A stretch of DNA of 64,000 bases from a virus. How positions within the stretch are numbered: the first letter of the stretch is position 1; each line of letters opens with the position of its first letter. A program made the position numbers and the translations under genes. The notes beneath the pieces were generated by a model. That model was not told the origin of the DNA. It saw only the letters and a program-made list of their open reading frames with translations, and searched no databases. Positions 49,841 through 58,707 of this stretch are shown here, one piece after another. The DNA is taken from positions 1 to 64,000 of IMG/VR virus record IMGVR_UViG_3300011116_001048; one strand, given 5' to 3'.

Positions 49841-50335
49841 ATGACAGCACCATGCAATCGTTCTACCAATCCATTATTAGTAAATTATTTTCAATTTATA
49901 TTGGATCGTGTTCCTAACATGGTTTTCTTTTGTCAGAGTGTAAATTTACCGGGAATTGGATACGGTGTAGAAGAACAGCCAACAACCTTAGGCCATCCTG
50001 TAAAAATTCCAACCGGAGCTTTTCGGTTTGAAGATCTGGAAGTTACGTTTCGTGTAGACGAAAATCTTACCAACTGGAGAGAGCTACACGAATGGATACG
50101 AACAACCGGTAACTATACTGACGATATAGCAACATTACCGTACAATAAAAAAACCTCAGACGCCACATTAATAATCACAAACAGTGCGTTTAATCCAAAA
50201 TATAAAATTCATTTTAAAAATGTGTTTCCGCAGTACATAAGTGGAATTAATTTTACTGTAAACGCTGCTTCATCCACAGAAGTGATTGCTAGTGCTAAGT
50301 TTGCACACACAGGATATACTGTAGAATTAGCTTGA
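49841..50335 (+). CDS. Tail-tube-fold protein (gp19-like), third copy
   Basis: 164 residues. MVFFCQSVNLPGIGYGVEEQPTTLGHPVKIPTGAFRFEDLEVTFRVDENLTNWRELHEWIRTTGNY has the tube-protein strand order, and the C-terminus NFTVNAASSTEVIASAKFAHTGYTVE completes the barrel. It is possibly a baseplate or tail-completion component. It has its own leaderless late promoter just after the capsid terminator. Confidence 0.65.
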   Translation: MTAPCNRSTNPLLVNYFQFILDRVPNMVFFCQSVNLPGIGYGVEEQPTTLGHPVKIPTGAFRFEDLEVTFRVDENLTNWRELHEWIRTTGNYTDDIATLPYNKKTSDATLIITNSAFNPKYKIHFKNVFPQYISGINFTVNAASSTEVIASAKFAHTGYTVELA

Positions 50336-50359
50336 ATTTTTTATAATTTATTGTATAAT
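50332..50359 (+). promoter_or_regulatory. Sigma70-like promoter of uvsY, leaderless
   Basis: TTGAAT (50332-50337), 16-base spacer, TATAAT (50354-50359). The predicted +1 is 50366, the second of two ATG codons, which fixes the start. Confidence 0.6.
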
Positions 50360-50365
50360 ATGAGT

Positions 50366-50800
50366 ATGAACCTAGATGAATTAAAAAACATGATCAAAAA
50401 AGATCTGGAAATCGACCAAACTGCTTTAGACGCAGAATCGTCCAGAACTCCGCAAATACACAACAAATATCTGATTATGTACATGGATGAGAAGTTAAAA
50501 CTTAAGCGGATGGAAAACGAGTTAGCCGTTCTTCGTCGTAATAAATGGTTATACTATACTGGCCGCATGAGCAAAGAAGAGCTAGACCAGCACGGTTGGG
50601 AGCCGTTTGAACTAAACATCCTCAAGAACGAAGCAGACCAAATGATTGAATCAGATTCAGATTACATTAAAGCATCAGAAAAAGTAAACTTTCAACAAGA
50701 AAAAGTTAACTATCTGGAAGATGTAGTAAAAATTGTTAATAATCGCCAATGGCAGATTCGTTCAATTATAGATTGGCTTAAATTTACCCAAGGGGTTTAA
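50366..50800 (+). CDS. uvsY: Recombination mediator UvsY
   Basis: 144 residues (T4: 137). MNLDELKNMIKKDLEIDQTALDAESSRTPQIHNKYLIMYMDEKLKLK, then RRNKWLYYTGRMSKEEL and the C-terminal VNNRQWQIRSIIDWLKFTQG are typical of UvsY, which loads UvsX recombinase on gp32-coated DNA. The start at 50366 matches the predicted +1 and excludes an upstream TTG and ATG. It overlaps uvsW by one base. Confidence 0.92.
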   Translation: MNLDELKNMIKKDLEIDQTALDAESSRTPQIHNKYLIMYMDEKLKLKRMENELAVLRRNKWLYYTGRMSKEELDQHGWEPFELNILKNEADQMIESDSDYIKASEKVNFQQEKVNYLEDVVKIVNNRQWQIRSIIDWLKFTQGV

Positions 50801-52329
50801 TGGCTGATATAACGATCACACAACCGGATTCGGTTAATTTAAAGATTGATTGTGATCGCTCTTTAGCCAAAGAGTTGAACGGCTACTTCACGTTTACTGT
50901 TCCTAATTTTCAATACACCCCTGCGTTTAAAAAACGTCTCTGGGACGGTAAGATTCGTCTGTTTAATCTGTATACCCAGACTGTATACGCTGGCCTTATA
51001 GACCATGTGGTTAAATTTGCCAAAGATCGGGGGTACACTTGGGAGCATATTCCTGCTCCATACGATATCCCTAAACCAGAAAAAGTCAAGGAGTTTATAC
51101 ACGGGTTACCGCTGTCTGCAGGAGGCAAGCCCATTCAACCCTACGACTACCAGATAGAAGCCGTACAACACGCCCTAGAGCGTTCTAGGGCCCTTCTAGT
51201 GTCTCCTACAGGCTCTGGTAAGTCTATGATGATCTACCTCCTGTGTCGTTGGATGCTAGACCAAAACCCAACCGGAAAACTCCTGATAATTGTTCCTACA
51301 ACCAGCCTTGTGGCGCAGATGTTGGCAGACTTTCGAGACTATTCCAAACAAGATACGTGGAAAGCGGATAGAAACATCCATACCGTCATGTCCGGTAAAG
51401 ACAAAACCTCTACCAAACGAATAATTATTTCCACATGGCAAAGCATTTACAACCAGCCATTTGAGTACTTTGACGATTTTATTGGAGTGTTTGGCGATGA
51501 GTGCCACCTGTTTAAAGCCAAATCACTTACTTCAATCATGAGTAAGGCCAAGAAAACCAAGTACAGAATAGGCACAACCGGTACATTAGACGGTACTCAA
51601 ACACACAAATTGGTTATTGAGGGGCTGTTTGGTCCAACGTATCACACCACCACAACCAAAAAACTTATAGACCAGGATTTGTTGTCGCAGATTAGTATTG
51701 ATTGTTTACAACTTCAGTACAGCCCCGAAGACGTTCAAACAACTAAAAAAATGACGTATGTGGACGAAATTCGTTGGGTTGTGAGTAATCCACAACGAAA
51801 TCAATTTATTAAAACCCTGTGTAAAAAATTACCCGGTAATACATTAGTGCTGTTTAACTTTGTGGAACTGCAAGGCAAACCGCTTCACGAACTATTACAA
51901 TCAGAATTGGATAAACCTGTTTATTTTATCCATGGTGAAACAGAAGTAGAATCCCGTGAACAAATCCGTAAAGCAGTCGATAAAGGATCCGATTCAGTTC
52001 TTCTTGCTTCGTACGGTACATGCAGCACAGGTATAAATATTAAGAACATTCACAACGTTATTTTTGCTTCACCATCCAAATCAGTCGTTCGTGTATTACA
52101 ATCAATCGGTCGTGGATTACGTAAGAGTGACACTAAACAGCACATGAAGCTGTTTGATATAGCTGACGATCTTCGTTATAAGAGCTACATCAACCACGGC
52201 ATGAACCATTTAGATGCTCGTTTAAAAATATATAATAATGAGAGATTTCCTTACAAAATTTTCTCTATTCAGTTACCAAAGGAGTCCAATGAGAAAACCG
52301 TACAAGATACTCAAAATGAAATCGGGTGA
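50800..52329 (+). CDS. uvsW: Recombination helicase UvsW
   Basis: 509 residues (T4: 503), an SF2 helicase. Its N-terminal domain is followed by YQIEAVQHAL (Q-like), Walker A SPTGSGKS (135-142), GDECH (motif II), GTTGTLDG (motif III) and a C-terminal ASYGTCSTGINIKN and QSIGRGLRKS (motif VI). UvsW unwinds R-loops and branched DNA and turns off origin-dependent replication. Its 3' end overlaps the next gene by 41 bases. Confidence 0.94.
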   Translation: MADITITQPDSVNLKIDCDRSLAKELNGYFTFTVPNFQYTPAFKKRLWDGKIRLFNLYTQTVYAGLIDHVVKFAKDRGYTWEHIPAPYDIPKPEKVKEFIHGLPLSAGGKPIQPYDYQIEAVQHALERSRALLVSPTGSGKSMMIYLLCRWMLDQNPTGKLLIIVPTTSLVAQMLADFRDYSKQDTWKADRNIHTVMSGKDKTSTKRIIISTWQSIYNQPFEYFDDFIGVFGDECHLFKAKSLTSIMSKAKKTKYRIGTTGTLDGTQTHKLVIEGLFGPTYHTTTTKKLIDQDLLSQISIDCLQLQYSPEDVQTTKKMTYVDEIRWVVSNPQRNQFIKTLCKKLPGNTLVLFNFVELQGKPLHELLQSELDKPVYFIHGETEVESREQIRKAVDKGSDSVLLASYGTCSTGINIKNIHNVIFASPSKSVVRVLQSIGRGLRKSDTKQHMKLFDIADDLRYKSYINHGMNHLDARLKIYNNERFPYKIFSIQLPKESNEKTVQDTQNEIG

Positions 52330-53002
52330 AGAACTTATAGCTGGTGTTACCAGAACCAGAGACGGTAAATATAAGCTACATCGACCCATGGTTTTTAGAT
52401 CAATGGTTTCTCAAGACTTGTTTGGTAGCATGAAAGAAATTTTTATGTTAAAAAATTGGTTGATATTATCAACCGATAAACAAACTGTTATTCCGCAAGA
52501 TGCTGTGAACGCATTATTAGAACCATCCAAAGATGTAACATTTTTATACGAATCAGAAAAGCGTAAGGAAGATAAATCTGTATTAAAAGCTAAACCGTTT
52601 AAGCCACATTTACCTCCCTTAGGTTTGCCAGAATTGCCCCCAAATGCAACGGAAATGGATGAACAATCGTTGGACAAGATTCAGCAAAATCTCGAAAAGA
52701 TGATGGAAGATCTGTTTAATTTACCCGAAGAAGATTCTAACTTAAAAGATCTTGCAAAACCCAAAAAAGATGATAAAATGGTGTTTATGAACATGGTCTT
52801 TTCACCCGAAGTACTTGTTGAACTTCTTCGTTCAGGCATTCTTGATCGAAAAGAATTAGGTGAAATGATCAATGAAATTACCAATGGAAATGGCGAAGGT
52901 ATGAACCCCACCAAGTACACTGGTAATAAGAAGGACAAGAAGGATTTGGGTAATGAGTGGACGGATTGGAGTGCTGATCCGTCTTCAGAAGACTACAGAT
53001 AA
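52289..53002 (+). CDS. Sm-like N-terminal domain protein next to uvsW
   Basis: 237 residues from the ATG at 52289 with AAAGGAG upstream. Residues 1-90 (KILKMKSGEELIAGVTRTRDG, RPMVFRS, WLILSTDKQTVIPQDAV) match the Sm-like protein at 5519. This is followed by a Pro-rich linker, a helix (DKIQQNLEKMMEDLFNL) and FMNMVFSPEVLVELLRSGILDRKELGEMINEITNG. Possibly an RNA-binding or recombination-linked protein by context; the function is unknown. Confidence 0.6.
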   Translation: MRKPYKILKMKSGEELIAGVTRTRDGKYKLHRPMVFRSMVSQDLFGSMKEIFMLKNWLILSTDKQTVIPQDAVNALLEPSKDVTFLYESEKRKEDKSVLKAKPFKPHLPPLGLPELPPNATEMDEQSLDKIQQNLEKMMEDLFNLPEEDSNLKDLAKPKKDDKMVFMNMVFSPEVLVELLRSGILDRKELGEMINEITNGNGEGMNPTKYTGNKKDKKDLGNEWTDWSADPSSEDYR

Positions 53003-53053
53003 TCTAATATTCCTTTTTACTCAGACAATATATTATATCAGGATTTTTATAGC

Positions 53054-53647
53054 ATGTCAAGTGGAAAATTAAAAAAAGTTAAAAAGAAGATAAAACCAGA
53101 AAAACAAATAGAAAAATTAGTAGAAAAAGAATTAAACAACGATCATTACGTAGACAACAAGCAATTCTTAGCGGAAATGATCAAGTGGAAAAGAGAAATA
53201 CGAGAAGCTGAAGATAGTGGCGATGAAAAACCACCAGTTTCTGAATATATTGGAAGTTGCTTTTTAAAGATTGCAGAACGATTATGTTCTAAATCTAATT
53301 TTATGAACTATCCGTACAAAGATGAAATGATCGGTGATGGAATTGAAAATTGTTTGATGTACGCTCACAATTTTAATCCACGTAAATCAAAAAATCCATT
53401 TTCATATTTTACTCAAATAATATATTATGCATTTTTACGCCGAATAGAAAGAGAAAAGAAACAAGCATACATAAAATTTAAGTTGACAGAGAACATGGAT
53501 GATGGTACACTACATAAGTGGTTTAAAGAAAATTATTTTGATAAATCAACCGAACGTGAAGCTCTAAGTGAGCATTTTAGTATTTCTGAACGTGATATAG
53601 AAAAGTACGAACCAAAAAAACGTAAAAAGCGTAAATCTACAAAATGA
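53054..53647 (+). CDS. 55: Late sigma factor gp55
   Basis: 197 residues (T4: 185). AERLCSKSNFMNYPYKDEMIGDGIENCLMYAHNFNPRKSKNPFSYFTQIIYYAFLRRIEREKKQAYIK is the sigma-region-2-like core that recognises TATAAATA late promoters. The C-terminal helix near YFDKSTEREALSEHFS may contact the gp45 clamp. The N-terminus is very basic. Overlaps gene 47 by four bases. Confidence 0.93.
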   Translation: MSSGKLKKVKKKIKPEKQIEKLVEKELNNDHYVDNKQFLAEMIKWKREIREAEDSGDEKPPVSEYIGSCFLKIAERLCSKSNFMNYPYKDEMIGDGIENCLMYAHNFNPRKSKNPFSYFTQIIYYAFLRRIEREKKQAYIKFKLTENMDDGTLHKWFKENYFDKSTEREALSEHFSISERDIEKYEPKKRKKRKSTK

Positions 53648-54681
53648 AAATTGCAGTTATTAGTGATACGCATTTTGGAGCACGTGGCGATTCTCCTCTG
53701 TTCCTTAATCATTTTTTAAAGTTTTTTGAAGACCAGTTTTTTCCGTATCTTAAAAAACACGGAATTACTAAAGTTCTTCACTTAGGTGATCTGTTTGACC
53801 GTCGAAAGTTTGTGAACTTTAATACCCTTCATCACACCAAGAAGCGATTTATTGATTGGTTTGACCAGAATGGTGTAGAGTTACACTGCATCTTGGGTAA
53901 CCACGATGTGTTTTACAAGAACACAAACCGGCTAAACTCACCCAAAGAAGTGCTGGCAGAATGTCATCCTTCGTTCCATCTGTATGAAGATGCACAAGAA
54001 GTGTGCTTCAACGGTGCTACTATTCTTATGGTTCCGTGGATCAACGAAGAAAATCAAGACCGGTTCATGCAAAAAATCAAGAACACCAAGGCAACTATAC
54101 TAGCAGGCCACTTGGAATTAAGTGGTTACGAAGTTATGCCCGGTGTAAAGTTCGGTGAAGGCATGGACGATAAGTTCCTAGAAAAGTTTGATCTGGTGCT
54201 GTCTGGTCACTTTCACAAGAAAAGTTCCAAGGGAAATGTACACTATCTGGGCACACAATACCAGATGACCAGTATTGATACCAATGAGATTAAGGGATTC
54301 CATGTGCTGGACACAGAGACCCGAGATCTTCAATTTATTCCCAATCCCATGAAAATGTTCCATAATGTGGAATGGCGAAACGGAACTCTGATTCAAGACT
54401 TTGATCCGGCCCGTTACAAGGGAACGTATGTAAAAGTGCTGGTGTACGAGAAGAAGAGTGAAACTAAGTTTGATCAGTTTATTGACAACCTGTACGCTGC
54501 TGAACCAGCAAACGTTAGTATTATTGAAGATCTGACTGATCGTACCAAGGAAGAGGGCGAACTGGATATCTCCGAAGACACTCTAAGTCTTATCAACAAA
54601 GAGATTGATGGGATGGAAGCAGAAAACAAAGAAGAGTTAAAGAATATTGTGCGTGAGCTTTATATGGAGAGTTTAGAGTGA
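53644..54681 (+). CDS. 47: Recombination nuclease subunit gp47 (Mre11-like)
   Basis: 345 residues (T4: 339). Metallophosphoesterase motifs: VISDTHFGARGD, LHLGDLFDRR, LGNHDVF, LAGHLE and LSGHFHKK. With gp46 it resects DNA ends to start recombination-dependent replication. Its stop overlaps the GTG start of gene 46. Confidence 0.96.
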   Translation: MKIAVISDTHFGARGDSPLFLNHFLKFFEDQFFPYLKKHGITKVLHLGDLFDRRKFVNFNTLHHTKKRFIDWFDQNGVELHCILGNHDVFYKNTNRLNSPKEVLAECHPSFHLYEDAQEVCFNGATILMVPWINEENQDRFMQKIKNTKATILAGHLELSGYEVMPGVKFGEGMDDKFLEKFDLVLSGHFHKKSSKGNVHYLGTQYQMTSIDTNEIKGFHVLDTETRDLQFIPNPMKMFHNVEWRNGTLIQDFDPARYKGTYVKVLVYEKKSETKFDQFIDNLYAAEPANVSIIEDLTDRTKEEGELDISEDTLSLINKEIDGMEAENKEELKNIVRELYMESLE

Positions 54682-56402
54682 TCACATTCAAGACTGTTCG
54701 TTTTAAGAATTTTGGTTCTTTCGGTAATACCTTTACTGAAATTAACCTAAACAAAAATAACACAACTCTGGTGTGTGGTTCTAATGGTAACGGTAAGTCG
54801 TTTGCTTTCCTAGACTCTATCTCGTTTGCCCTATTTGGCAAACCGTTTCGTAACATGAACATTCCCCAACTTGTAAATAGCATCAACAAGAAAAATTGTG
54901 TGGTGGAATTAGAATTCAGTATTGGTAAAACCGAATACAAAATTGTTCGTGGTTTGGCTCCCAAAGTGTTTAAGATCTACAAGGACGATGAGCTACTGAA
55001 TGAAGACGCTAAGAGTAAAGACTACCAGAAGATCCTAGAAGAACAAATTGTGGGCATGAATCATAAGACGTTCTCTCAAGTGGTTGTGCTTGGCTCATCT
55101 TCGTTTATTCCGTTCATGCAGTTAACCCCAGCAGATCGTCGTCTAGTTATTGAAAATATTTTAGACATCGGTATCTTCTCAGAGATGAATGGTGTACTAA
55201 AAACCAAGATTGGTACTGCCAAAGGCAACCTACAGGCAGTAGAGTCTGAACTATTGTTAGTAAACGAAAAAGTTTCTGCAACCAAAGAGGTGTTGGAGTC
55301 GTACCAACGCAACACGTCAGATCGTGTGGCAGACCGTAAAAAGACTCTGGAAGAAAACACCGAAACCATCAAGGCCCTTTCCAAGGAGATCAAAGCTCTT
55401 CAAAAGACCATGAAGGAACTGGAAGCCGAAACAGAACCGGGAGATCAGATCAGTGCTGAACTTAAAAAACAACAAATTGTACTTTTTAAACTGGAAAGTA
55501 CTATTGAGGGAGTTCAAGAAGACATCAAGTTCTTTGAAAAGAACCAAAGTTGCCCAACCTGCAAACAAACCATCAGCAAGGAACACAAAGAAACAGTTAT
55601 TGCTGAAAAGACAGAAAAAGCACAAGAACATAACCGTTCACTGGAACGCATAAAAGAAGCAATCAATATGTCTAAGAATAATTTGAACAAGATTACCAGT
55701 GTTCAAAATAAACTTAATGATCTAATCATCAAAGCTTCTGCCAAAGAGCAAACAGTAGAGTCTCTGGTTAAACTAAACCAAAAGTTAGATCAGGAGATGC
55801 TGGCGGTTGTAGAAACCGCAGACACACAAGCCAAGATTCAAGAAGCACAGGAACGTCTTTCTGATCTGCTATCCAAACAAGAAAAACTTTTGGAAAAAAA
55901 ACAGAAAGCTCTTGACACGCTCCGTTCGTATGATAAACTGGTATTCTTGTTCAAGGACAGTGGAATCAAAGCCAAGATTGTAAAATACTATATTCCACTA
56001 ATTAACAAGTACGTGAACAAGTATCTAAACAACATGGACTTCTACGCAAACTTCCATCTAGACGAGGAGTTTAACGAAGTCATTAAGAGCCGCCATCGTG
56101 ACGAGTTCTGTTACGAATCGTTCAGCGAAGGCGAGAAAATGAGAATCGATCTGGCACTGCTTCTGACATGGCGAGAGATCGCAAAGTTGAAGAACAGTGT
56201 CAATACTAATCTGCTTATTCTGGATGAAGTATTTGATTCCAGTTTGGACAGTGGTGGAGTGGATGAGCTAATGAAACTGCTGTCTAGTTTTGGTGCCCGT
56301 GCAAACGTCTATGTCATTAGCCATAAGACGGACCAACTACTAGATAGATTCAATCACGTTGTTCAATTCGACAAGAAAAAGAACTTTAGTAGGATTGTAT
56401 GA
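54678..56402 (+). CDS. 46: Recombination nuclease subunit gp46 (Rad50-like)
   Basis: 574 residues (T4: 560), an SMC-like ATPase. Walker A is GSNGNGKS (34-41). There are two long coiled coils with a zinc hook CPTCKQ at about residue 291, signature SFSEGEKMRIDLALLL, and Walker B LLILDEVFDSSLDSG. It starts with GTG overlapping the end of gene 47. Overlaps the next gene by four bases. Confidence 0.96.
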   Translation: MITFKTVRFKNFGSFGNTFTEINLNKNNTTLVCGSNGNGKSFAFLDSISFALFGKPFRNMNIPQLVNSINKKNCVVELEFSIGKTEYKIVRGLAPKVFKIYKDDELLNEDAKSKDYQKILEEQIVGMNHKTFSQVVVLGSSSFIPFMQLTPADRRLVIENILDIGIFSEMNGVLKTKIGTAKGNLQAVESELLLVNEKVSATKEVLESYQRNTSDRVADRKKTLEENTETIKALSKEIKALQKTMKELEAETEPGDQISAELKKQQIVLFKLESTIEGVQEDIKFFEKNQSCPTCKQTISKEHKETVIAEKTEKAQEHNRSLERIKEAINMSKNNLNKITSVQNKLNDLIIKASAKEQTVESLVKLNQKLDQEMLAVVETADTQAKIQEAQERLSDLLSKQEKLLEKKQKALDTLRSYDKLVFLFKDSGIKAKIVKYYIPLINKYVNKYLNNMDFYANFHLDEEFNEVIKSRHRDEFCYESFSEGEKMRIDLALLLTWREIAKLKNSVNTNLLILDEVFDSSLDSGGVDELMKLLSSFGARANVYVISHKTDQLLDRFNHVVQFDKKKNFSRIV

Positions 56403-56593
56403 GAAAAAAACAAGATAAAAGAAAAATACCATATCAAGGATCTCCACATAAGTTTAGAGTTCCTGATGCTTATCTTAAAAATCCTAAATTGTGGGAAGCT
56501 AAAATTAAAAAAGAAGAAGATAAAAAGAAAAAAGAAGAAGCAGAATTTTTTGAATGGTATAATAAAGAACTGAAAAAATACGGATATAAATGA
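56399..56593 (+). CDS. Small Lys-rich hypothetical protein
   Basis: 64 residues, MRKKQDKRKIPYQG..., then a long charged helix (KNPKLWEAKIKKEEDKKKKEEAEFFEWYNKEL). It overlaps both neighbours by four bases, suggesting an in-operon translated gene. Function unknown. Confidence 0.6.
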   Translation: MRKKQDKRKIPYQGSPHKFRVPDAYLKNPKLWEAKIKKEEDKKKKEEAEFFEWYNKELKKYGYK

Positions 56594-57330
56594 AAAAGAA
56601 AAAGAAAAAGGTGTCACGCCGCATCGGTAGGGGAGATTCTGTAGACTCGCTAATTATGGGTAGCGAGCCTATATGGAAGGATGCAGACAAGCTAACTCCA
56701 GAAGAATACGATACCAAGATCCTTAAGGCTATTAACTGGTACAGTTATTCGTGTGACAATAACATGTGCAAGCCATGGGTCATCGACTGGATGATGAAGA
56801 ACGAGTATTCTAAAAAGGACATCAAGGCGGCTGCAGCATGCGATATCAATGCTATGGAGTTTATGTATATTGGTAGCCGTTGCCGTATTATGAATCTGGG
56901 GGCTAAACTACGACCAGAAACTCTGGATATGATCAAGAAGAACGTAGACCAGATTATTCATCAGGGGTTGATTCGTCCGGCTAAGATCGAAGATCCTAAC
57001 AAGGAAAGGGTTAATGTTCAAGAACGTATTCTAAAGAAGAGTATAGAATACATGGCCGTAATTGAAGGCCGTATTGATCATTTTTACGATCTTGCAATCC
57101 ACGATGGACTAAAGAACGTAGATCATACTGAATGGCTTCGTAGTGAAGGCATCAAGCCTGTACACTATAAGCGTTTAGCTAAAGTTCTAGACCCACACAT
57201 TAAAGAACTAAAAACAGCATATAAAGGCCAAGATGCAGATCTTAAAGAAGGATTTTCGTTCCTCGGTAAACGTAAGATCAAACAAATGATAACTACATTA
57301 GAGGAATTTAAGGAAATTCTTAATGGCTAA
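56590..57330 (+). CDS. Helical hypothetical protein of the recombination/replication operon
   Basis: 246 residues, all-helical. The start is Lys-rich, and TKILKAINWYSYSCDNNMCKPWVIDWMMKNEYSKKDIKAAAACD is a motif block seen in proteins of this position in marine T4-like phages, without a known function. It overlaps the next gene by eight bases. No catalytic motif. Confidence 0.6.
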   Translation: MKKKKKKVSRRIGRGDSVDSLIMGSEPIWKDADKLTPEEYDTKILKAINWYSYSCDNNMCKPWVIDWMMKNEYSKKDIKAAAACDINAMEFMYIGSRCRIMNLGAKLRPETLDMIKKNVDQIIHQGLIRPAKIEDPNKERVNVQERILKKSIEYMAVIEGRIDHFYDLAIHDGLKNVDHTEWLRSEGIKPVHYKRLAKVLDPHIKELKTAYKGQDADLKEGFSFLGKRKIKQMITTLEEFKEILNG

Positions 57331-57643
57331 TTTTCCAACAATATTTAAAGTAACAGACGGTTCTGGAAATTGTATACAATACGCCAAAGGTGATGTTGTA
57401 TATAAAAATGGAGAAGCGTATATTGCAAAAGTAATTCCTACACCGTGTCTTTCTCCGGAGCACAAAGCGTCAGGATGGGAACCACTAGCAAGTGAAAGAA
57501 CTGGAACAACAGTAACTTATTACAATTCCACTACCGCACCCGCCAGAGTGGTTCAGGGAGATGAATGGTTCAATCCAAGTACTGGAAGATTGTACAAATA
57601 TATTATTGATTCAAATTCCGAACAATGGGTACAAATCTTTTGA
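57323..57643 (+). CDS. Small structural-like protein with carbohydrate-binding-type motifs
   Basis: 106 residues. YAKGDVVYKNGEAYIAKVIPTPCLSPEHKASGWEPL resembles ChiC/CBM5-12 type modules (G-D-x-V-x-Y-x-G-x-x-Y, then G-W). GDEWFNPSTGRLYKYIIDSNSEQWVQI resembles the W-x-D/N-x-x-T-G-x-L-Y...Q-W-V box common in phage fibre proteins. It is likely virion-associated although located among replication genes. Confidence 0.55.
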   Translation: MANFPTIFKVTDGSGNCIQYAKGDVVYKNGEAYIAKVIPTPCLSPEHKASGWEPLASERTGTTVTYYNSTTAPARVVQGDEWFNPSTGRLYKYIIDSNSEQWVQIF

Positions 57644-57667
57644 CTTTTGTTTTTTCTGTGGTATATT
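57640..57667 (+). promoter_or_regulatory. Sigma70-like promoter of rnh, leaderless
   Basis: TTGACT (57640-57645), 16-base spacer, TATATT (57662-57667). The predicted +1 is 57674, the A of the rnh ATG. Confidence 0.65.
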
Positions 57668-57673
57668 TAAATC

Positions 57674-58510
57674 ATGTTACTTATTGACAACAACCAGATT
57701 ATTCTGGCTAATATTTTTCAGGCATCCAAAGATGGCGAACCCTTGAATGAAGATTATGTTCGCCATACGGTTCTGAACACGTATCGTAAATATCGCACAA
57801 AGTTTCGCAATTATGGAGAAATGATTCTCTGTAATGACGGAAATAATTATTGGCGCAAAGAGATTTTTCCTTATTATAAGGCAAATCGTAAAAAGCAGCA
57901 AGAATCTAAGAAAGAAGAATGGAAAGCTGTTTTTGATGTACTGGATAATCTAAGAGAAGAAATTAAAGACGTTTTTCCGTATCCTAGCATTCGTATGCAA
58001 GGAGCAGAAGCAGACGATATTATTTACACTCTTTGCAAGACTTATTCGCCATCCGAAAAAGTTCTTATTATTTCTAACGATAAAGACTTTCAACAATTAC
58101 AGATGTTTCCAAATGTAGAGCAATACAGCCCCACTACAGATAAATATCTTACATGTTCCGATCCTCGTGGATTTCTTTTTGAACATGTAATTGGTGGTGA
58201 TTCTAGTGACGGAATTCCTAATATTCTGAGCGATGACGATACCTTTGTGCAAGACGGAAAGCGCCAAACACCATTAACTCAAAAACGAATTACACAAATT
58301 AAAAAGGACGCGGAATTGTCCACATTTTATGAAAATCCTAAATATGTTAGAAACAGTACACTAATTGATATGAGTAATGTACCACAAGATCTACAAGATC
58401 GTATTTTAGAATCTTATCAGTCTCAGAAAGGAAAAGGCAGAACCAAGCTGCTTCAGTATTTTATTGATCATAAACTGAAGAGTCTCATGCCACATTTAGA
58501 GGAGTTTTGA
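57674..58510 (+). CDS. rnh: RNase H / 5'-3' flap exonuclease
   Basis: 278 residues (T4: 305), FEN-like. Acidic metal sites: LLIDNN, CNDGNNYWR, GAEADDIIY, ISNDKDFQQL and GDSSDGIPNI, then a helix-hairpin region TPLTQKRITQIKK. It removes RNA primers from lagging-strand fragments. Translation appears leaderless. Confidence 0.93.
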   Translation: MLLIDNNQIILANIFQASKDGEPLNEDYVRHTVLNTYRKYRTKFRNYGEMILCNDGNNYWRKEIFPYYKANRKKQQESKKEEWKAVFDVLDNLREEIKDVFPYPSIRMQGAEADDIIYTLCKTYSPSEKVLIISNDKDFQQLQMFPNVEQYSPTTDKYLTCSDPRGFLFEHVIGGDSSDGIPNILSDDDTFVQDGKRQTPLTQKRITQIKKDAELSTFYENPKYVRNSTLIDMSNVPQDLQDRILESYQSQKGKGRTKLLQYFIDHKLKSLMPHLEEF

Positions 58511-58692
58511 TGTATACCCCAGAACCTGAATCAGAGTATGAGCGTTGGAAGCGTGAACAAAAAGAACGTAAGCAAGCGCGAAAAACAAAACGCCCTCGCA
58601 AACCAAATCAACAACAGTGGTTAAATGATCTTCGCCACGGATACACATCTGATGGCGATGATTTTGAAAATTTTGAACGATTTAACAAATAA
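58510..58692 (+). CDS. Small basic hypothetical protein
   Basis: 60 residues, MYTPEPESEYERWKREQKERKQARKTKRPRK..., then an acidic tail. The ATG at 58510 overlaps the rnh stop by one base and has GGAG upstream; a TTG one codon earlier is less likely. Function unknown. Confidence 0.55.
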   Translation: MYTPEPESEYERWKREQKERKQARKTKRPRKPNQQQWLNDLRHGYTSDGDDFENFERFNK

Positions 58693-58707
58693 AAGGAAAT
58701 GTATATT

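Noticed and set aside
53484-53512. Promoter-like TTGACA inside gene 55
   Set aside because: The -10 (TACACT) has a 17-base spacer, unlike the 16 of all others, and no gene begins downstream.
55912-55939. Promoter-like TTGACA/TAAACT inside gene 46
   Set aside because: Poor -10 and no downstream gene start; likely chance in coding sequence.
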